NCBI GenBank assembly: GCA_029100965.1
Contig: JAQXQC010000079.1
Location: forward strand, 1 to 32,003
Direction: 5' to 3'
Source: Bacilli bacterium
Lineage (GTDB): Bacteria > Bacillota_I > Bacilli_A > RF39 > UBA660
Length of the DNA: 32,003 nucleotides
Shown: piece by piece, positions 1-7,735 of the stretch
Numbering within the stretch: the stretch's first letter is position 1
How the letters are laid out: every line of letters starts with the position of its first letter
Translations under genes and position numbers: made by a program
Notes under the pieces: generated by a model
What the model was told of the DNA's origin: nothing
What the model saw: the letters and a program-made list of their open reading frames with translations, nothing else
Database searches by the model: none

Positions 1-37
1 AACACCTCATACTTTGTTATTTTTTTTAGCTATAAAC

Positions 38-66
38 ATTGTATCATAGTTGTGTATCAATGTCTT
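38..66 (-). promoter_or_regulatory. Promoter for a gene beyond the left edge
   Basis: On the minus strand AAGACA (61-66) lies 17 bases upstream of TACAAT (38-43), which is preceded by TGA as in extended -10 promoters. A GAGGTG ribosome binding site sits at 3-8, so the start codon would fall just outside the window. The -35 box is poor (4 of 6) and the gene itself is not visible. Confidence 0.5.
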
Positions 67-80
67 TTTATTTGTACAAA

Positions 81-173
81 AAAATTCAGTCCATTAATTT
101 GAACTAAATTTTTCTTTAGGTCCGCTTAATTTCGAATAACCCAAATCTTTTTTTATTAGATCCACTGAATTTT
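81..173 (-). repeat. Inverted repeat with three imperfect direct repeats
   Basis: Perfect 10-base arms AAAATTCAGT/ACTGAATTTT (164-173 and 81-90 on the minus strand) enclose about 73 bases, and the distal arm runs on into more T residues. Inside, the motif TTCRAAATT-AGYGGAYCTAA occurs about three times at spacings of 31 and 40 bases, with drift. It could act as an operon-end terminator with a large loop or be a decayed repeat. No open reading frame crosses it. Confidence 0.4.
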
Positions 174-192
174 GAAGAACTAATAATTATCT

Positions 193-981
193 TTATTTTA
201 ACTGATTAGACTTCTCACTGTTCATATATGCCCTAGTAAATAACTTAGCAATACCTTTAGACCAAAATTTACAATAAATAGAATAATCTTCCTTTGTTCT
301 TATTCCATTTCTTATAATATCGGTAGTAGTTGATTCTAAAGAGATTCTATGACCCATAAGTACTTTTTTCTCATAAATAAATCTCCCCTTTAATTTGCTT
401 AATTTCTCCCAAGCAAACCAATCGACATTACACTGGTAATCTGATGTAAATATCTCTTTTGGGCAATTTTTCACAACAAAAGTAACCGCTGGACAACAAA
501 TAGCATTTCCAAATCTTATTCCCCATCTTTTTACAAATTTTAACTTAGACATTTTATGACATCTTAAAGGAAACAACATAATTCTTTTAATTTTTAAATT
601 AGTATTATTACTTACCTTTTTTTTCTTCCTAATCTCATAATAATCTGAAAATAAAATATTCGCATCAGGATATTTTAAATATAAATCAACCATCCTCTTA
701 GAATAATTCGCATTATAAACATCGTCCTGATGAGCTACCGTCACAAGTTCCGTTTTACCAGTTTGAACAGCAAAATCAAAATCTCCCCCAATATTAGTAT
801 GCTTACCAACAACAACGTCTACTTTATATTTCTTAGCCAAATTTCTAATATATTCATTATCAGTAGTAGTAGCAATTATTACCTTACTCTTATATTCCTG
901 ATTGCTTACTGATTTTAAACATTCTTCTAAATAAGGACTCTCTTTATAAGCAAGTACTACAAATGTATGCAAAATTTTCAC
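193..981 (-). CDS. Family 2 glycosyltransferase
   Basis: This is a 262-residue cytoplasmic GT-A enzyme expected to move a sugar from a nucleotide donor to a growing glycan; donor and acceptor cannot be read. The N-terminal FVVLAYKE strand-turn and the HQDD motif (residues 84-87) replace the classical DxD that binds the metal and donor phosphate, as in a subgroup of GT2 proteins. No membrane segment is visible. The start is GTG and overlaps the stop of the upstream GT2 by GTGA, with AGGTGAG as ribosome binding site, so the two are translationally coupled. It is the last gene of the operon. GT2 membership is secure; specificity is unknown. Confidence 0.85.
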   Translation of the reverse strand: MKILHTFVVLAYKESPYLEECLKSVSNQEYKSKVIIATTTDNEYIRNLAKKYKVDVVVGKHTNIGGDFDFAVQTGKTELVTVAHQDDVYNANYSKRMVDLYLKYPDANILFSDYYEIRKKKKVSNNTNLKIKRIMLFPLRCHKMSKLKFVKRWGIRFGNAICCPAVTFVVKNCPKEIFTSDYQCNVDWFAWEKLSKLKGRFIYEKKVLMGHRISLESTTTDIIRNGIRTKEDYSIYCKFWSKGIAKLFTRAYMNSEKSNQLK

Positions 982-1949
982 TCAACTCTCACCTTACCTT
1001 TTTTTAATAAATAAATAAGTACAGATAAAATCTTTAATTTATAAAAAATAACAAATATATTTACAACAAAATTGATCTTCAAAGTTTCATATTTTAAGTG
1101 AATTGTTTTAAATTTTAAGTCCATTTTCTTTAAAAATTGTTTATACCATTTTACATTATCTTCAAATCGTTTAACTAAAATATCAGTAGAAAAATCATCA
1201 ATAGCAAGCAGAACATCTAAAACAATAGATTTAAGATAAAAATATGATAATAACTTTTTATCAAAATTGCTACAATCTATATCAGTATCAATACATTTTA
1301 ATACATCAAGAATACTATTACTTTTTTTCGTATTCAAAGTATGCGTCACAGAAGTTGGATTCTTTAATCGACAATAACCAGAAGATACAGAAATACTTAT
1401 TTTACTTGTTTTAGAATAACATTCAAACAAAAAATAAGCATCCTCACAAATTTTAAATTTTCTAAATAAAATATCGTTTTCTAATATTAAACGAGATAAA
1501 AACATCTTTCCACCAATAGAACAATATTTAAATTTAGTCCAAGGATTATTTTGAACATTCTCAACAAAAAGTAATGAACCATTAATATCATAACTCTTAA
1601 ACCCAGAAATAACTATGTCATTTTTTTCAATATCATTATGTAATTTAAACAAATAATCTGATTCAATCCAATCATCACTATCAAGAAAAAATATATATTT
1701 TCCAGTAACATGTTTTATTCCCAAATTTCTAGCAGCTCCTACCCCTTTATTAGTTTGATTAAAAACTTTTATCATCTTAGGGTATTGTTTTTCATATTTT
1801 TGTAAAATTTTCAATGAATTATCTTTTGAACCATCATTTACTAAAATAAGTTCAATCTCTTTATAAGTTTGATTGATAACACTTTCTATACATTTATCGA
1901 TAAATTTCTCAGCATTATAAACTGGAACAATTACACTAATTTTATCCAC
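978..1949 (-). CDS. Family 2 glycosyltransferase
   Basis: This 323-residue GT2 enzyme has a clear N-terminal GT-A domain: ISVIVPVYN (residues 4-12), LVNDGSKD (36-43), AARNLG (72-77) and the metal-binding DSDD (90-93). The C-terminal third is variable, as is usual where these enzymes bind their acceptor. The start codon is GTG with AAAGGTAGG upstream. The protein strongly resembles the next upstream gene (1954-2913) over the first 100 residues, which suggests tandem duplication followed by divergence of the acceptor half. It presumably adds one sugar of the surface polysaccharide; which one cannot be told. Confidence 0.9.
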   Translation of the reverse strand: MDKISVIVPVYNAEKFIDKCIESVINQTYKEIELILVNDGSKDNSLKILQKYEKQYPKMIKVFNQTNKGVGAARNLGIKHVTGKYIFFLDSDDWIESDYLFKLHNDIEKNDIVISGFKSYDINGSLLFVENVQNNPWTKFKYCSIGGKMFLSRLILENDILFRKFKICEDAYFLFECYSKTSKISISVSSGYCRLKNPTSVTHTLNTKKSNSILDVLKCIDTDIDCSNFDKKLLSYFYLKSIVLDVLLAIDDFSTDILVKRFEDNVKWYKQFLKKMDLKFKTIHLKYETLKINFVVNIFVIFYKLKILSVLIYLLKKGKVRVE

Positions 1950-1953
1950 AAGA

Positions 1954-2913
1954 CTACCTACCTTTGCAATATACTTTAGAAAACAAGCTTACCATTTTAA
2001 TATTACTTATAAACATAAATAAATTAATAATTAAACGATACTTAAATGGTTCTCCTTTTGGTGCAAATATAGATAAATACTTATTTTTTTTATAATTTGG
2101 AATATTTTTTTCTAACCAATCAAACAATTTATGGTATTCCAAAACAAAACTTTTTGGTGTAGCAGTTTTTCCTGAATAAAGCAAATACCAAATAATATAA
2201 CGAATTACATAATATTGATTTAATTCTAAATTATAACTTTCCTTAACATTAATCAAATCTAATAACTCAATAATTTTAATTTCTTTTTTAAATCCTTTAT
2301 GTGCAGTATTAGAAATTGAATTCGAATTATAAAAATAATAATATCCAGAATAATCAATTATTCCAATTTTATTCGTAGTATTGTAAATCATCAAGTTAAA
2401 ATAAACATCCTCACTACTATTAGTATTTAAAAAAGAAATATTATTTTTTTCCAAAAAACTTTTTTTGATTATCCTACAATAAGGTCCAGTAACAATATAC
2501 TTAGAAAACTCCTCATTTTTTAATTTTAAAATAAATTTAACTTTATCATCAACAACTCGTTTATATCCACCGACTACAACATCATAATTACAATTTTTTA
2601 TTTTATTATAATAAGTTTCTACATAATCTGAATCAATATAATCATCTGAATCAATAAACATAATATAACTTCCTTTAGCAACCGAAATACCAAAATTTCT
2701 AGCCACAGCAGGACCCTGATTTTTTTGAGTAAAAATTCTTACTCTCTTATCCATTCGATATTTTTCAATAATTTCTAAAGATTTATCCTTTGAACCATCA
2801 TTGACCAAAATTAACTCAAAATCTTTAAACGTTTGACTCAATATACTATCAACACATCTATTAATAAATTTCTCAACATTATAAACAGGAACAATTACAC
2901 TAACTTTCACCAT
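1954..2913 (-). CDS. Family 2 glycosyltransferase
   Basis: This is a 319-residue GT2 enzyme with VSVIVPVYN (residues 4-12), LVNDGSKD (36-43), ARNFG (71-75) and DSDD (88-91). The frame is open to an ATG at 2928, but that ATG is part of the GGAGGT ribosome binding site whose proper spacing (7 bases) points to the ATG at 2911-2913, so I start there. The gene then overlaps the end of the flippase gene by 14 bases and its ribosome binding site lies inside that gene, implying coupled translation. It is a paralogue of the following GT2 gene. Substrates are unknown. Confidence 0.9.
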   Translation of the reverse strand: MVKVSVIVPVYNVEKFINRCVDSILSQTFKDFELILVNDGSKDKSLEIIEKYRMDKRVRIFTQKNQGPAVARNFGISVAKGSYIMFIDSDDYIDSDYVETYYNKIKNCNYDVVVGGYKRVVDDKVKFILKLKNEEFSKYIVTGPYCRIIKKSFLEKNNISFLNTNSSEDVYFNLMIYNTTNKIGIIDYSGYYYFYNSNSISNTAHKGFKKEIKIIELLDLINVKESYNLELNQYYVIRYIIWYLLYSGKTATPKSFVLEYHKLFDWLEKNIPNYKKNKYLSIFAPKGEPFKYRLIINLFMFISNIKMVSLFSKVYCKGR

Positions 2914-4141
2914 TTGAATAACCTCCATTCCTCTTAGAATATATCAAAAAGATAACTGCATATACAAAAAATAAAATACCCATAATTAGTAAATAAGCAA
3001 CACTAGCACCCAAAACGCCATGATAATCAATAAGAAAATAAAATAGAAAAAATGCCAATATTATACATGCCAAATAAATATACACTTGTACTTTAATATA
3101 CCTCATTGCAACTAAAAGATTATATAAAATATTTTGAAGTCCACTTAAAATAGCCCCCAAAATAATCAACAACAATGACATCCTATACTTATCTAAATCA
3201 ATACCATAAACAAAATTCAATACAGGTATTCCAAACAACCATGCACATATAACGCCAATAATTCCTCCACACAAAACAAAAAGACAAATATTCTTAACCT
3301 TAACTAAATACTTCTTGATTTCATGATTGCTGTACAATTCAAATAATTCCATAATGAATGGAGCTAAACTAAATTGACCAATTAAAATCATAATTGAAGC
3401 AGGCATTATTATAATTCCCCATACTGCACTTTCACTAGGTGTCTTTAAATCAATTATATATCTAGGAATATTAAGTAAAAGTTGAAGAAAGAAAGCTAAT
3501 AAAAATGGAAGAAATCCTTGCTTTAATATTGAAGTTACATGAGATTTACTCATTTTCAAAATATTAATTTTATACTTTTTTATTGCTTGCATATCATACA
3601 ACAACATTATAACAAAATAATTGATTGTCAAAATAATAGTTGAATATAAAATACTCTTTGTCAAATAATCAACAAGCCCAAACAAAAATAAGCCTAAAAG
3701 ATTTTTAACGACAAGAGAAATACCAACTTTATATAATTCATTATTTTTTTGATAGTAAGCATACAAAACCTCTGCGAAAGCTTCTAATGTTCGATAAATA
3801 GACAAAACAAAAATAATCAATCCTTTTTCTAAATTATAACTATTACAAAGAATAAATAAAATTGAAAGAAGCAACATAAATGTACAAGTCAATAACTTGT
3901 TACCAAAAAAATCACTATCAGTAAACTTGGAATTTTCAGTTACTTGATAAACTCTCCCATAATAAACACCAATAATATTAAAAAGGGCAGATATTGAAAA
4001 AGCATAAGTAAAAATTCCCGCAGAATCAGTACCATTTATACGTATAGCAATAATCATAAAAAACAATGAATTAAATGCATTTAAAGTTGTACCAATTGTA
4101 TTCCAAATAGCATTTTTTTTATCATTAAATTTATTTTTCAT
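2900..4141 (-). CDS. Wzx-type polysaccharide flippase
   Basis: This is a hydrophobic protein of about 413 residues with some twelve membrane spans and short loops, of the oligosaccharide flippase (MATE/PST) superfamily. Such proteins turn undecaprenyl-diphosphate-linked repeat units from the inner to the outer membrane face. The N-terminal span with WNTIGTTLNAFNSLFFMII and the AGIFTYAFSISALF stretch are typical. I prefer the ATG at 4139-4141; a GTG one codon upstream is also possible. It overlaps the DUF2304 gene end by 11 bases. Its presence is notable because the locus also encodes an ABC-type exporter. Assignment rests on topology and general resemblance, since these proteins lack sharp motifs. 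Confidence 0.8.
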   Translation of the reverse strand: MKNKFNDKKNAIWNTIGTTLNAFNSLFFMIIAIRINGTDSAGIFTYAFSISALFNIIGVYYGRVYQVTENSKFTDSDFFGNKLLTCTFMLLLSILFILCNSYNLEKGLIIFVLSIYRTLEAFAEVLYAYYQKNNELYKVGISLVVKNLLGLFLFGLVDYLTKSILYSTIILTINYFVIMLLYDMQAIKKYKINILKMSKSHVTSILKQGFLPFLLAFFLQLLLNIPRYIIDLKTPSESAVWGIIIMPASIMILIGQFSLAPFIMELFELYSNHEIKKYLVKVKNICLFVLCGGIIGVICAWLFGIPVLNFVYGIDLDKYRMSLLLIILGAILSGLQNILYNLLVAMRYIKVQVYIYLACIILAFFLFYFLIDYHGVLGASVAYLLIMGILFFVYAVIFLIYSKRNGGYSNGES

Positions 4142-4469
4142 CACGATTTACCTTTTCTTTAACTATAGCTAATTCTTGTCCAAGTTCCACTACTTTCATT
4201 TGTAATTCAGCAATTCGTCTACTATTTCTAAAATTAATGAATAGTAGAAAAATGATACAAAGAACAAATAATAAAGAGGGAGGATAATCAACCCCTATTT
4301 TCTTTGCAAACCAATCAATAGAATAAGGAAAAATTGATAATAATAACATTACAACCGAAGCAAACACCCACCAAAAACTTTCTTTAATTGAAAATTTCTT
4401 CTTCCTAACAATGTTAACCACATATAAAATAACAATAATTGATAAAATAATAAAATAGCTTCTATTCAT
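4131..4469 (-). CDS. DUF2304 family small membrane protein
   Basis: This 112-residue protein has three predicted membrane spans (about 4-20, 30-48 and 62-80) and a charged C-terminal helix (82-110), matching the layout of DUF2304 proteins. That family is often found beside DPM1-like glycosyltransferases and polysaccharide flippases; its biochemical role is not established. The frame is open further upstream, but GGAGGAG eight bases before the ATG at 4467-4469 fixes the start there. It overlaps the end of the DPM1-like GT2 gene by 8 bases. A role as partner or membrane anchor for that GT2, or in handling polyprenyl-linked sugars, is inference from context. Confidence 0.8.
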   Translation of the reverse strand: MNRSYFIILSIIVILYVVNIVRKKKFSIKESFWWVFASVVMLLLSIFPYSIDWFAKKIGVDYPPSLLFVLCIIFLLFINFRNSRRIAELQMKVVELGQELAIVKEKVNRDEK

Positions 4470-5202
4470 GATTTTTTCTTCTCCTCCAACCAATATTTTG
4501 AATAACAATAAAGAAAATAGTATAAAACATATTTATCATATATTTAATTGGTTTTATAATGCCACCATGCATACTCTCCCCATTTTCACGAAGACGCATT
4601 TTAACTGGTACTTCAACAATTTTATAACCATTCATCAACATATCAATAATTAAATTGGCATCTGGAAATTCTGGATATTCCCCCATTTTAGAATACTTCT
4701 CAATAATTCTTCTATTTAAACATTGAAATCCAGATAATGGATCTGCAATTCTTTCGTGACAAAAACATTTAATCGTCCACTCAAACATTTTCGTACCTAC
4801 GCGCCTAAATAAAGGGCAAGGATAACCCATATCCTTTAAATATCTTGATCCAATAACAATATCAGCATTTTCTTTTTCGGCACATTCTACTAACTTCACA
4901 GCTTCTTTAGCAATATGTTGTCCATCAGCATCAATTTGAACAACATAATCATAATTATTCTGATAAGCATATTTAATCCCAGTTTGTACAGCCCATGCAT
5001 ATCGCATATTAAAAATATTATCAATACATTTTACGTCATTTTCTAATACAATCTTTTTCGTATTATCCCTAGAGCAATCATTAATTACCAAAATATCAGC
5101 AAAACTAGCATCTTTTTTAATTTCATCTAATACCTTTTTTATATTTTCTTCCTCATTATAAGCCGGAATTACAAAAAGTACTTTTTTATCATTCTTTTTC
5201 AC
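4462..5202 (-). CDS. DPM1-like polyprenyl-phosphate glycosyltransferase
   Basis: This is a 246-residue GT2 enzyme of the dolichyl-phosphate-mannose synthase type. VIPAYNEEENI (residues 11-21), INDCSRDNT (40-48) and DADGQH (91-96) are present, as is the ADPLSGFQ segment typical of this subgroup. Such enzymes transfer a hexose from a nucleotide sugar to polyprenyl phosphate on the inner membrane face; the lipid-linked sugar is then used outside by GT-C enzymes. The C-terminus has one hydrophobic stretch (about 221-236). It starts with GTG after AGGAG and is the first gene behind the promoter at 5231-5260. The neighbouring DUF2304 gene is a common companion. The sugar is unknown. Confidence 0.85.
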   Translation of the reverse strand: MKKNDKKVLFVIPAYNEEENIKKVLDEIKKDASFADILVINDCSRDNTKKIVLENDVKCIDNIFNMRYAWAVQTGIKYAYQNNYDYVVQIDADGQHIAKEAVKLVECAEKENADIVIGSRYLKDMGYPCPLFRRVGTKMFEWTIKCFCHERIADPLSGFQCLNRRIIEKYSKMGEYPEFPDANLIIDMLMNGYKIVEVPVKMRLRENGESMHGGIIKPIKYMINMFYTIFFIVIQNIGWRRRKNHE

Positions 5203-5230
5203 AATCTACACTCCTACCTAATATGGCTAA

Positions 5231-5260
5231 ATTATACCATTAATCGCTCTTTTTAGTCAA
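5231..5260 (-). promoter_or_regulatory. Promoter upstream of the DPM1-like GT2
   Basis: On the minus strand TTGACT (5255-5260) is followed after 18 bases by a perfect TATAAT (5231-5236), preceded by TGG as in extended -10 promoters. It lies in the 65-base gap between two glycosyltransferase genes and would start a transcript of six genes (5202 down to 193). The layout is the same as that of the promoter at 16383-16412. Confidence 0.8.
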
Positions 5261-5267
5261 CAAAAGT

Positions 5268-6215
5268 CTACCGTTCCACAATATACTTATCAATGATATA
5301 TCTAGGCCGTGCTTTTGTTTCACTATAAATTTTTCCAATATACTCCCCAATCACCCCAAGGGATAACATTTGAATTCCACCCAAAAGCCATAATGAACAA
5401 ACGATAAAAGTCCAACCGTCAACTGTATTTCCAAATACCTTCTGAATAATAGAATAAAGAATCATCAGGATACTTAAAACTAAAATCAAAATTCCAATAT
5501 TTAAAATCAAACGAATAGGTCTAACACTAAAAGAAGTAATCCCATCCCAAGCAAAGTTTAACATCTTCTTTAAAGGATATTTACTTTCTCCTGCTGCTCT
5601 TTCACCTCTCTCATAGTAAACAATATCACTTTTAAAACCAATTAACGGAAATATTCCTCTCAAAAACAAATTAACTTCTTGATAATCAGCTAATGAATCC
5701 AATACCCGTTTTGAAGTAAGACGATAATCAGCATGATTATAGATAACATCTACACCAAGCATCCTCATCACCTGGTAAAAGCCTTGCGCTGTTGTTCTTT
5801 TAAAAAAGCTGTCTTTCTTCCTACTATTTCTAACACCATAAACAATATCAGCTCCATGATTCCTTTTTTCTATCATCTCATCCATTACTTCAATATCATC
5901 TTGTAAATCAGCATCCATACTAATCACAATATCAGCATCATCCTTAACCGTCAAAAGTCCCGCTAATAAAGCGTTCTGATGTCCTCTATTTCTTGATAAA
6001 TTAATTCCTCCAAAAAGCTTATCTTCTTCGTAAAATTTTTGAATTAAATCCCAGGTTTTATCTTTAGAACCATCATTTATGAAAATAACTTTTGACTGCT
6101 TATTAATTTTTTTCTTTCGGATCAGATCTGTCATTTTCTTCTCCAACACTTTTTTTGTTTTTTCTAAAACTTCTTCCTCGTTATAGCAAGGAATTACAAC
6201 ATATAAATTCTCCAT
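5268..6215 (-). CDS. GtrB/CsbB-like undecaprenyl-phosphate sugar transferase
   Basis: This is a 315-residue GT2 enzyme with VVIPCYNEEEVL near the N-terminus, INDGSKDKT (46-54), SMDADLQDD (99-107) and the AGESKYP motif before two C-terminal membrane spans (about 231-257 and 268-292). This arrangement is that of GtrB, CsbB and YkoT, which load glucose or GlcNAc onto undecaprenyl phosphate at the membrane. A TTG one codon upstream is possible, but GGAGGAG is better spaced (7 bases) for the ATG at 6213-6215. It follows a GT-C-like membrane gene by 4 bases, a plausible user of the lipid-linked sugar. No GtrA/GtcA-type small flippase is seen in the window. Confidence 0.9.
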   Translation of the reverse strand: MENLYVVIPCYNEEEVLEKTKKVLEKKMTDLIRKKKINKQSKVIFINDGSKDKTWDLIQKFYEEDKLFGGINLSRNRGHQNALLAGLLTVKDDADIVISMDADLQDDIEVMDEMIEKRNHGADIVYGVRNSRKKDSFFKRTTAQGFYQVMRMLGVDVIYNHADYRLTSKRVLDSLADYQEVNLFLRGIFPLIGFKSDIVYYERGERAAGESKYPLKKMLNFAWDGITSFSVRPIRLILNIGILILVLSILMILYSIIQKVFGNTVDGWTFIVCSLWLLGGIQMLSLGVIGEYIGKIYSETKARPRYIIDKYIVER

Positions 6216-6219
6216 CAAA

Positions 6220-7725
6220 TTACTCCTCCGTTCCTAACTTTAACATTATCTTATTTATTGTTAAAATAGCTAATATAATAAAATATGGAACATAAATAAA
6301 CAAATACCTAGAACGTGCCTCAAATAAAATTTCAAATAAAAACAAACCAATTAAAGAAAGTTGAATAACCAAAATTTCTCTATTATTTTTCTTACTATAA
6401 CAAAATAATAACAACAACAAAATAAACAACCATACGGCATGTCTAATAGAAGAAATATAAATATAATACTTTCCTGTAGAATAAGCAAAATCAGTAACAA
6501 AACGATTCATTCTAAATTCATTCCGGTAGTATGAAACGTAAAAGCTACCTTCTTCTCCAAAGAAAAATGTTCCATCATTAAAATTAACTAAAATCTTATT
6601 TCTTAAATGTTTTACCGTTCCCGAAAACTTTAGATCATTTAATCTTCTTTTACATTCTTCCAAATTATTTTTTGTTCGCAATTCCCTATTTGAAAAAGAT
6701 GCTGAAAAAGAAATATCACTTCCACTCCAAACTCCATTTGTCTCCTCATTTAATCCCATCATCAAAAAATGGGTTAATCCTATTTCCTTATTGGGATCCA
6801 GTTTCATAACATCATTTTTTATATATGAAATTGGCATTGTTACTAAAAGATAAGTCAAAATTACTATAACTAATTTTTCCCCTAATTTAACTAAAGAATC
6901 TTTTGATAATTTTTTATCAAAAAAATCCAAAAATTCAAATCCAATAATAGAAATAAATATTATTAAAATTTGTGGTTTAATCTGATAACCAATAAATGAT
7001 ATTAATGATAATAAAAATATTTTAAAATATATTTTTTTATTAAAATACAAATAAACAAAAAGTATTAGCATTGGAAATAATAAGCCAATCGAATCAGAAT
7101 ATGGAACCAAAAACCATGAAGATGTCCCGATTAATATTGCATATATTATCCATGAAAGAAATGCCATTTTACGATTATTTACAATTTTCTTAGTGCATAA
7201 ATACACCATCACTCCTACAATCGTAAAAATAAGGCAATTATTAAAAACTAAAATAAAGCTCAAGGTTTTTGGGCCTTTACTAATACTCCTAGTAATAAAA
7301 GCAAAAAACATCTCATACAACAGCAATAATATATTATTTGGATAAGCTTCAAAATATGATTTAGACGCATCAAAGCTTATTTTAGGATACTTGTCAAAAA
7401 CATTTGAATAAGCCGCATCATATATCATACCAACATCCCATCCACTTCTAAAAAGAGCATTTATGGTAACAAATGACTCAAACACAAATAAAATCAAAGA
7501 TAAAATAATCAAAAGACTTTTATCAGATAGTTTAATTTTCATTTTTTGTAAAAGAAAAATGAAAATAATTAGAATTAATCCACCAAACAAAATTAATATA
7601 TTATTATTAAATAAGAAAGAAAGTGTTACATTAATTTTAACATGATTAAATAAAATAACAAAATTAACGAACGAAAATATAATTAAAAAACTAAAGCGAA
7701 TAAATTGATAAATATATTTTTTCAT
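6220..7725 (-). CDS. Multispan GT-C-like membrane protein
   Basis: This 501-residue protein has about eleven or twelve hydrophobic spans. After the third span comes a loop with RSGWDVGMIYDAA (residues 93-105, acidic D97) and then YFEAYPNNILL. That layout matches GT-C glycosyltransferases of the PMT/GT39/GT83 kind, where an acidic residue in the first outer loop is catalytic and the donor is a polyprenyl-phosphate sugar. A soluble loop (about residues 310-385) sits in the second half. It lies directly upstream of the GtrB/CsbB-like enzyme that could supply its donor. I could not place it in a named family; an O-antigen-polymerase-like role is the main alternative. Confidence 0.65.
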   Translation of the reverse strand: MKKYIYQFIRFSFLIIFSFVNFVILFNHVKINVTLSFLFNNNILILFGGLILIIFIFLLQKMKIKLSDKSLLIILSLILFVFESFVTINALFRSGWDVGMIYDAAYSNVFDKYPKISFDASKSYFEAYPNNILLLLYEMFFAFITRSISKGPKTLSFILVFNNCLIFTIVGVMVYLCTKKIVNNRKMAFLSWIIYAILIGTSSWFLVPYSDSIGLLFPMLILFVYLYFNKKIYFKIFLLSLISFIGYQIKPQILIIFISIIGFEFLDFFDKKLSKDSLVKLGEKLVIVILTYLLVTMPISYIKNDVMKLDPNKEIGLTHFLMMGLNEETNGVWSGSDISFSASFSNRELRTKNNLEECKRRLNDLKFSGTVKHLRNKILVNFNDGTFFFGEEGSFYVSYYRNEFRMNRFVTDFAYSTGKYYIYISSIRHAVWLFILLLLLFCYSKKNNREILVIQLSLIGLFLFEILFEARSRYLFIYVPYFIILAILTINKIMLKLGTEE

Positions 7726-7735
7726 TAAAATCCCC

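Larger units (their letters stand above)
1..192. other. Non-coding end of the polysaccharide operon
   Basis: No gene is visible here. Read on the minus strand, the stretch begins straight after the last glycosyltransferase stop codon. It holds three imperfect direct repeats (starting near 89, 120 and 160), an inverted repeat with 10-base perfect arms (81-90 and 164-173), a promoter-like pair of hexamers, and a Shine-Dalgarno-like GAGGTG at positions 3-8. The last two suggest that another minus-strand gene starts just beyond the left edge. Confidence 0.6.
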
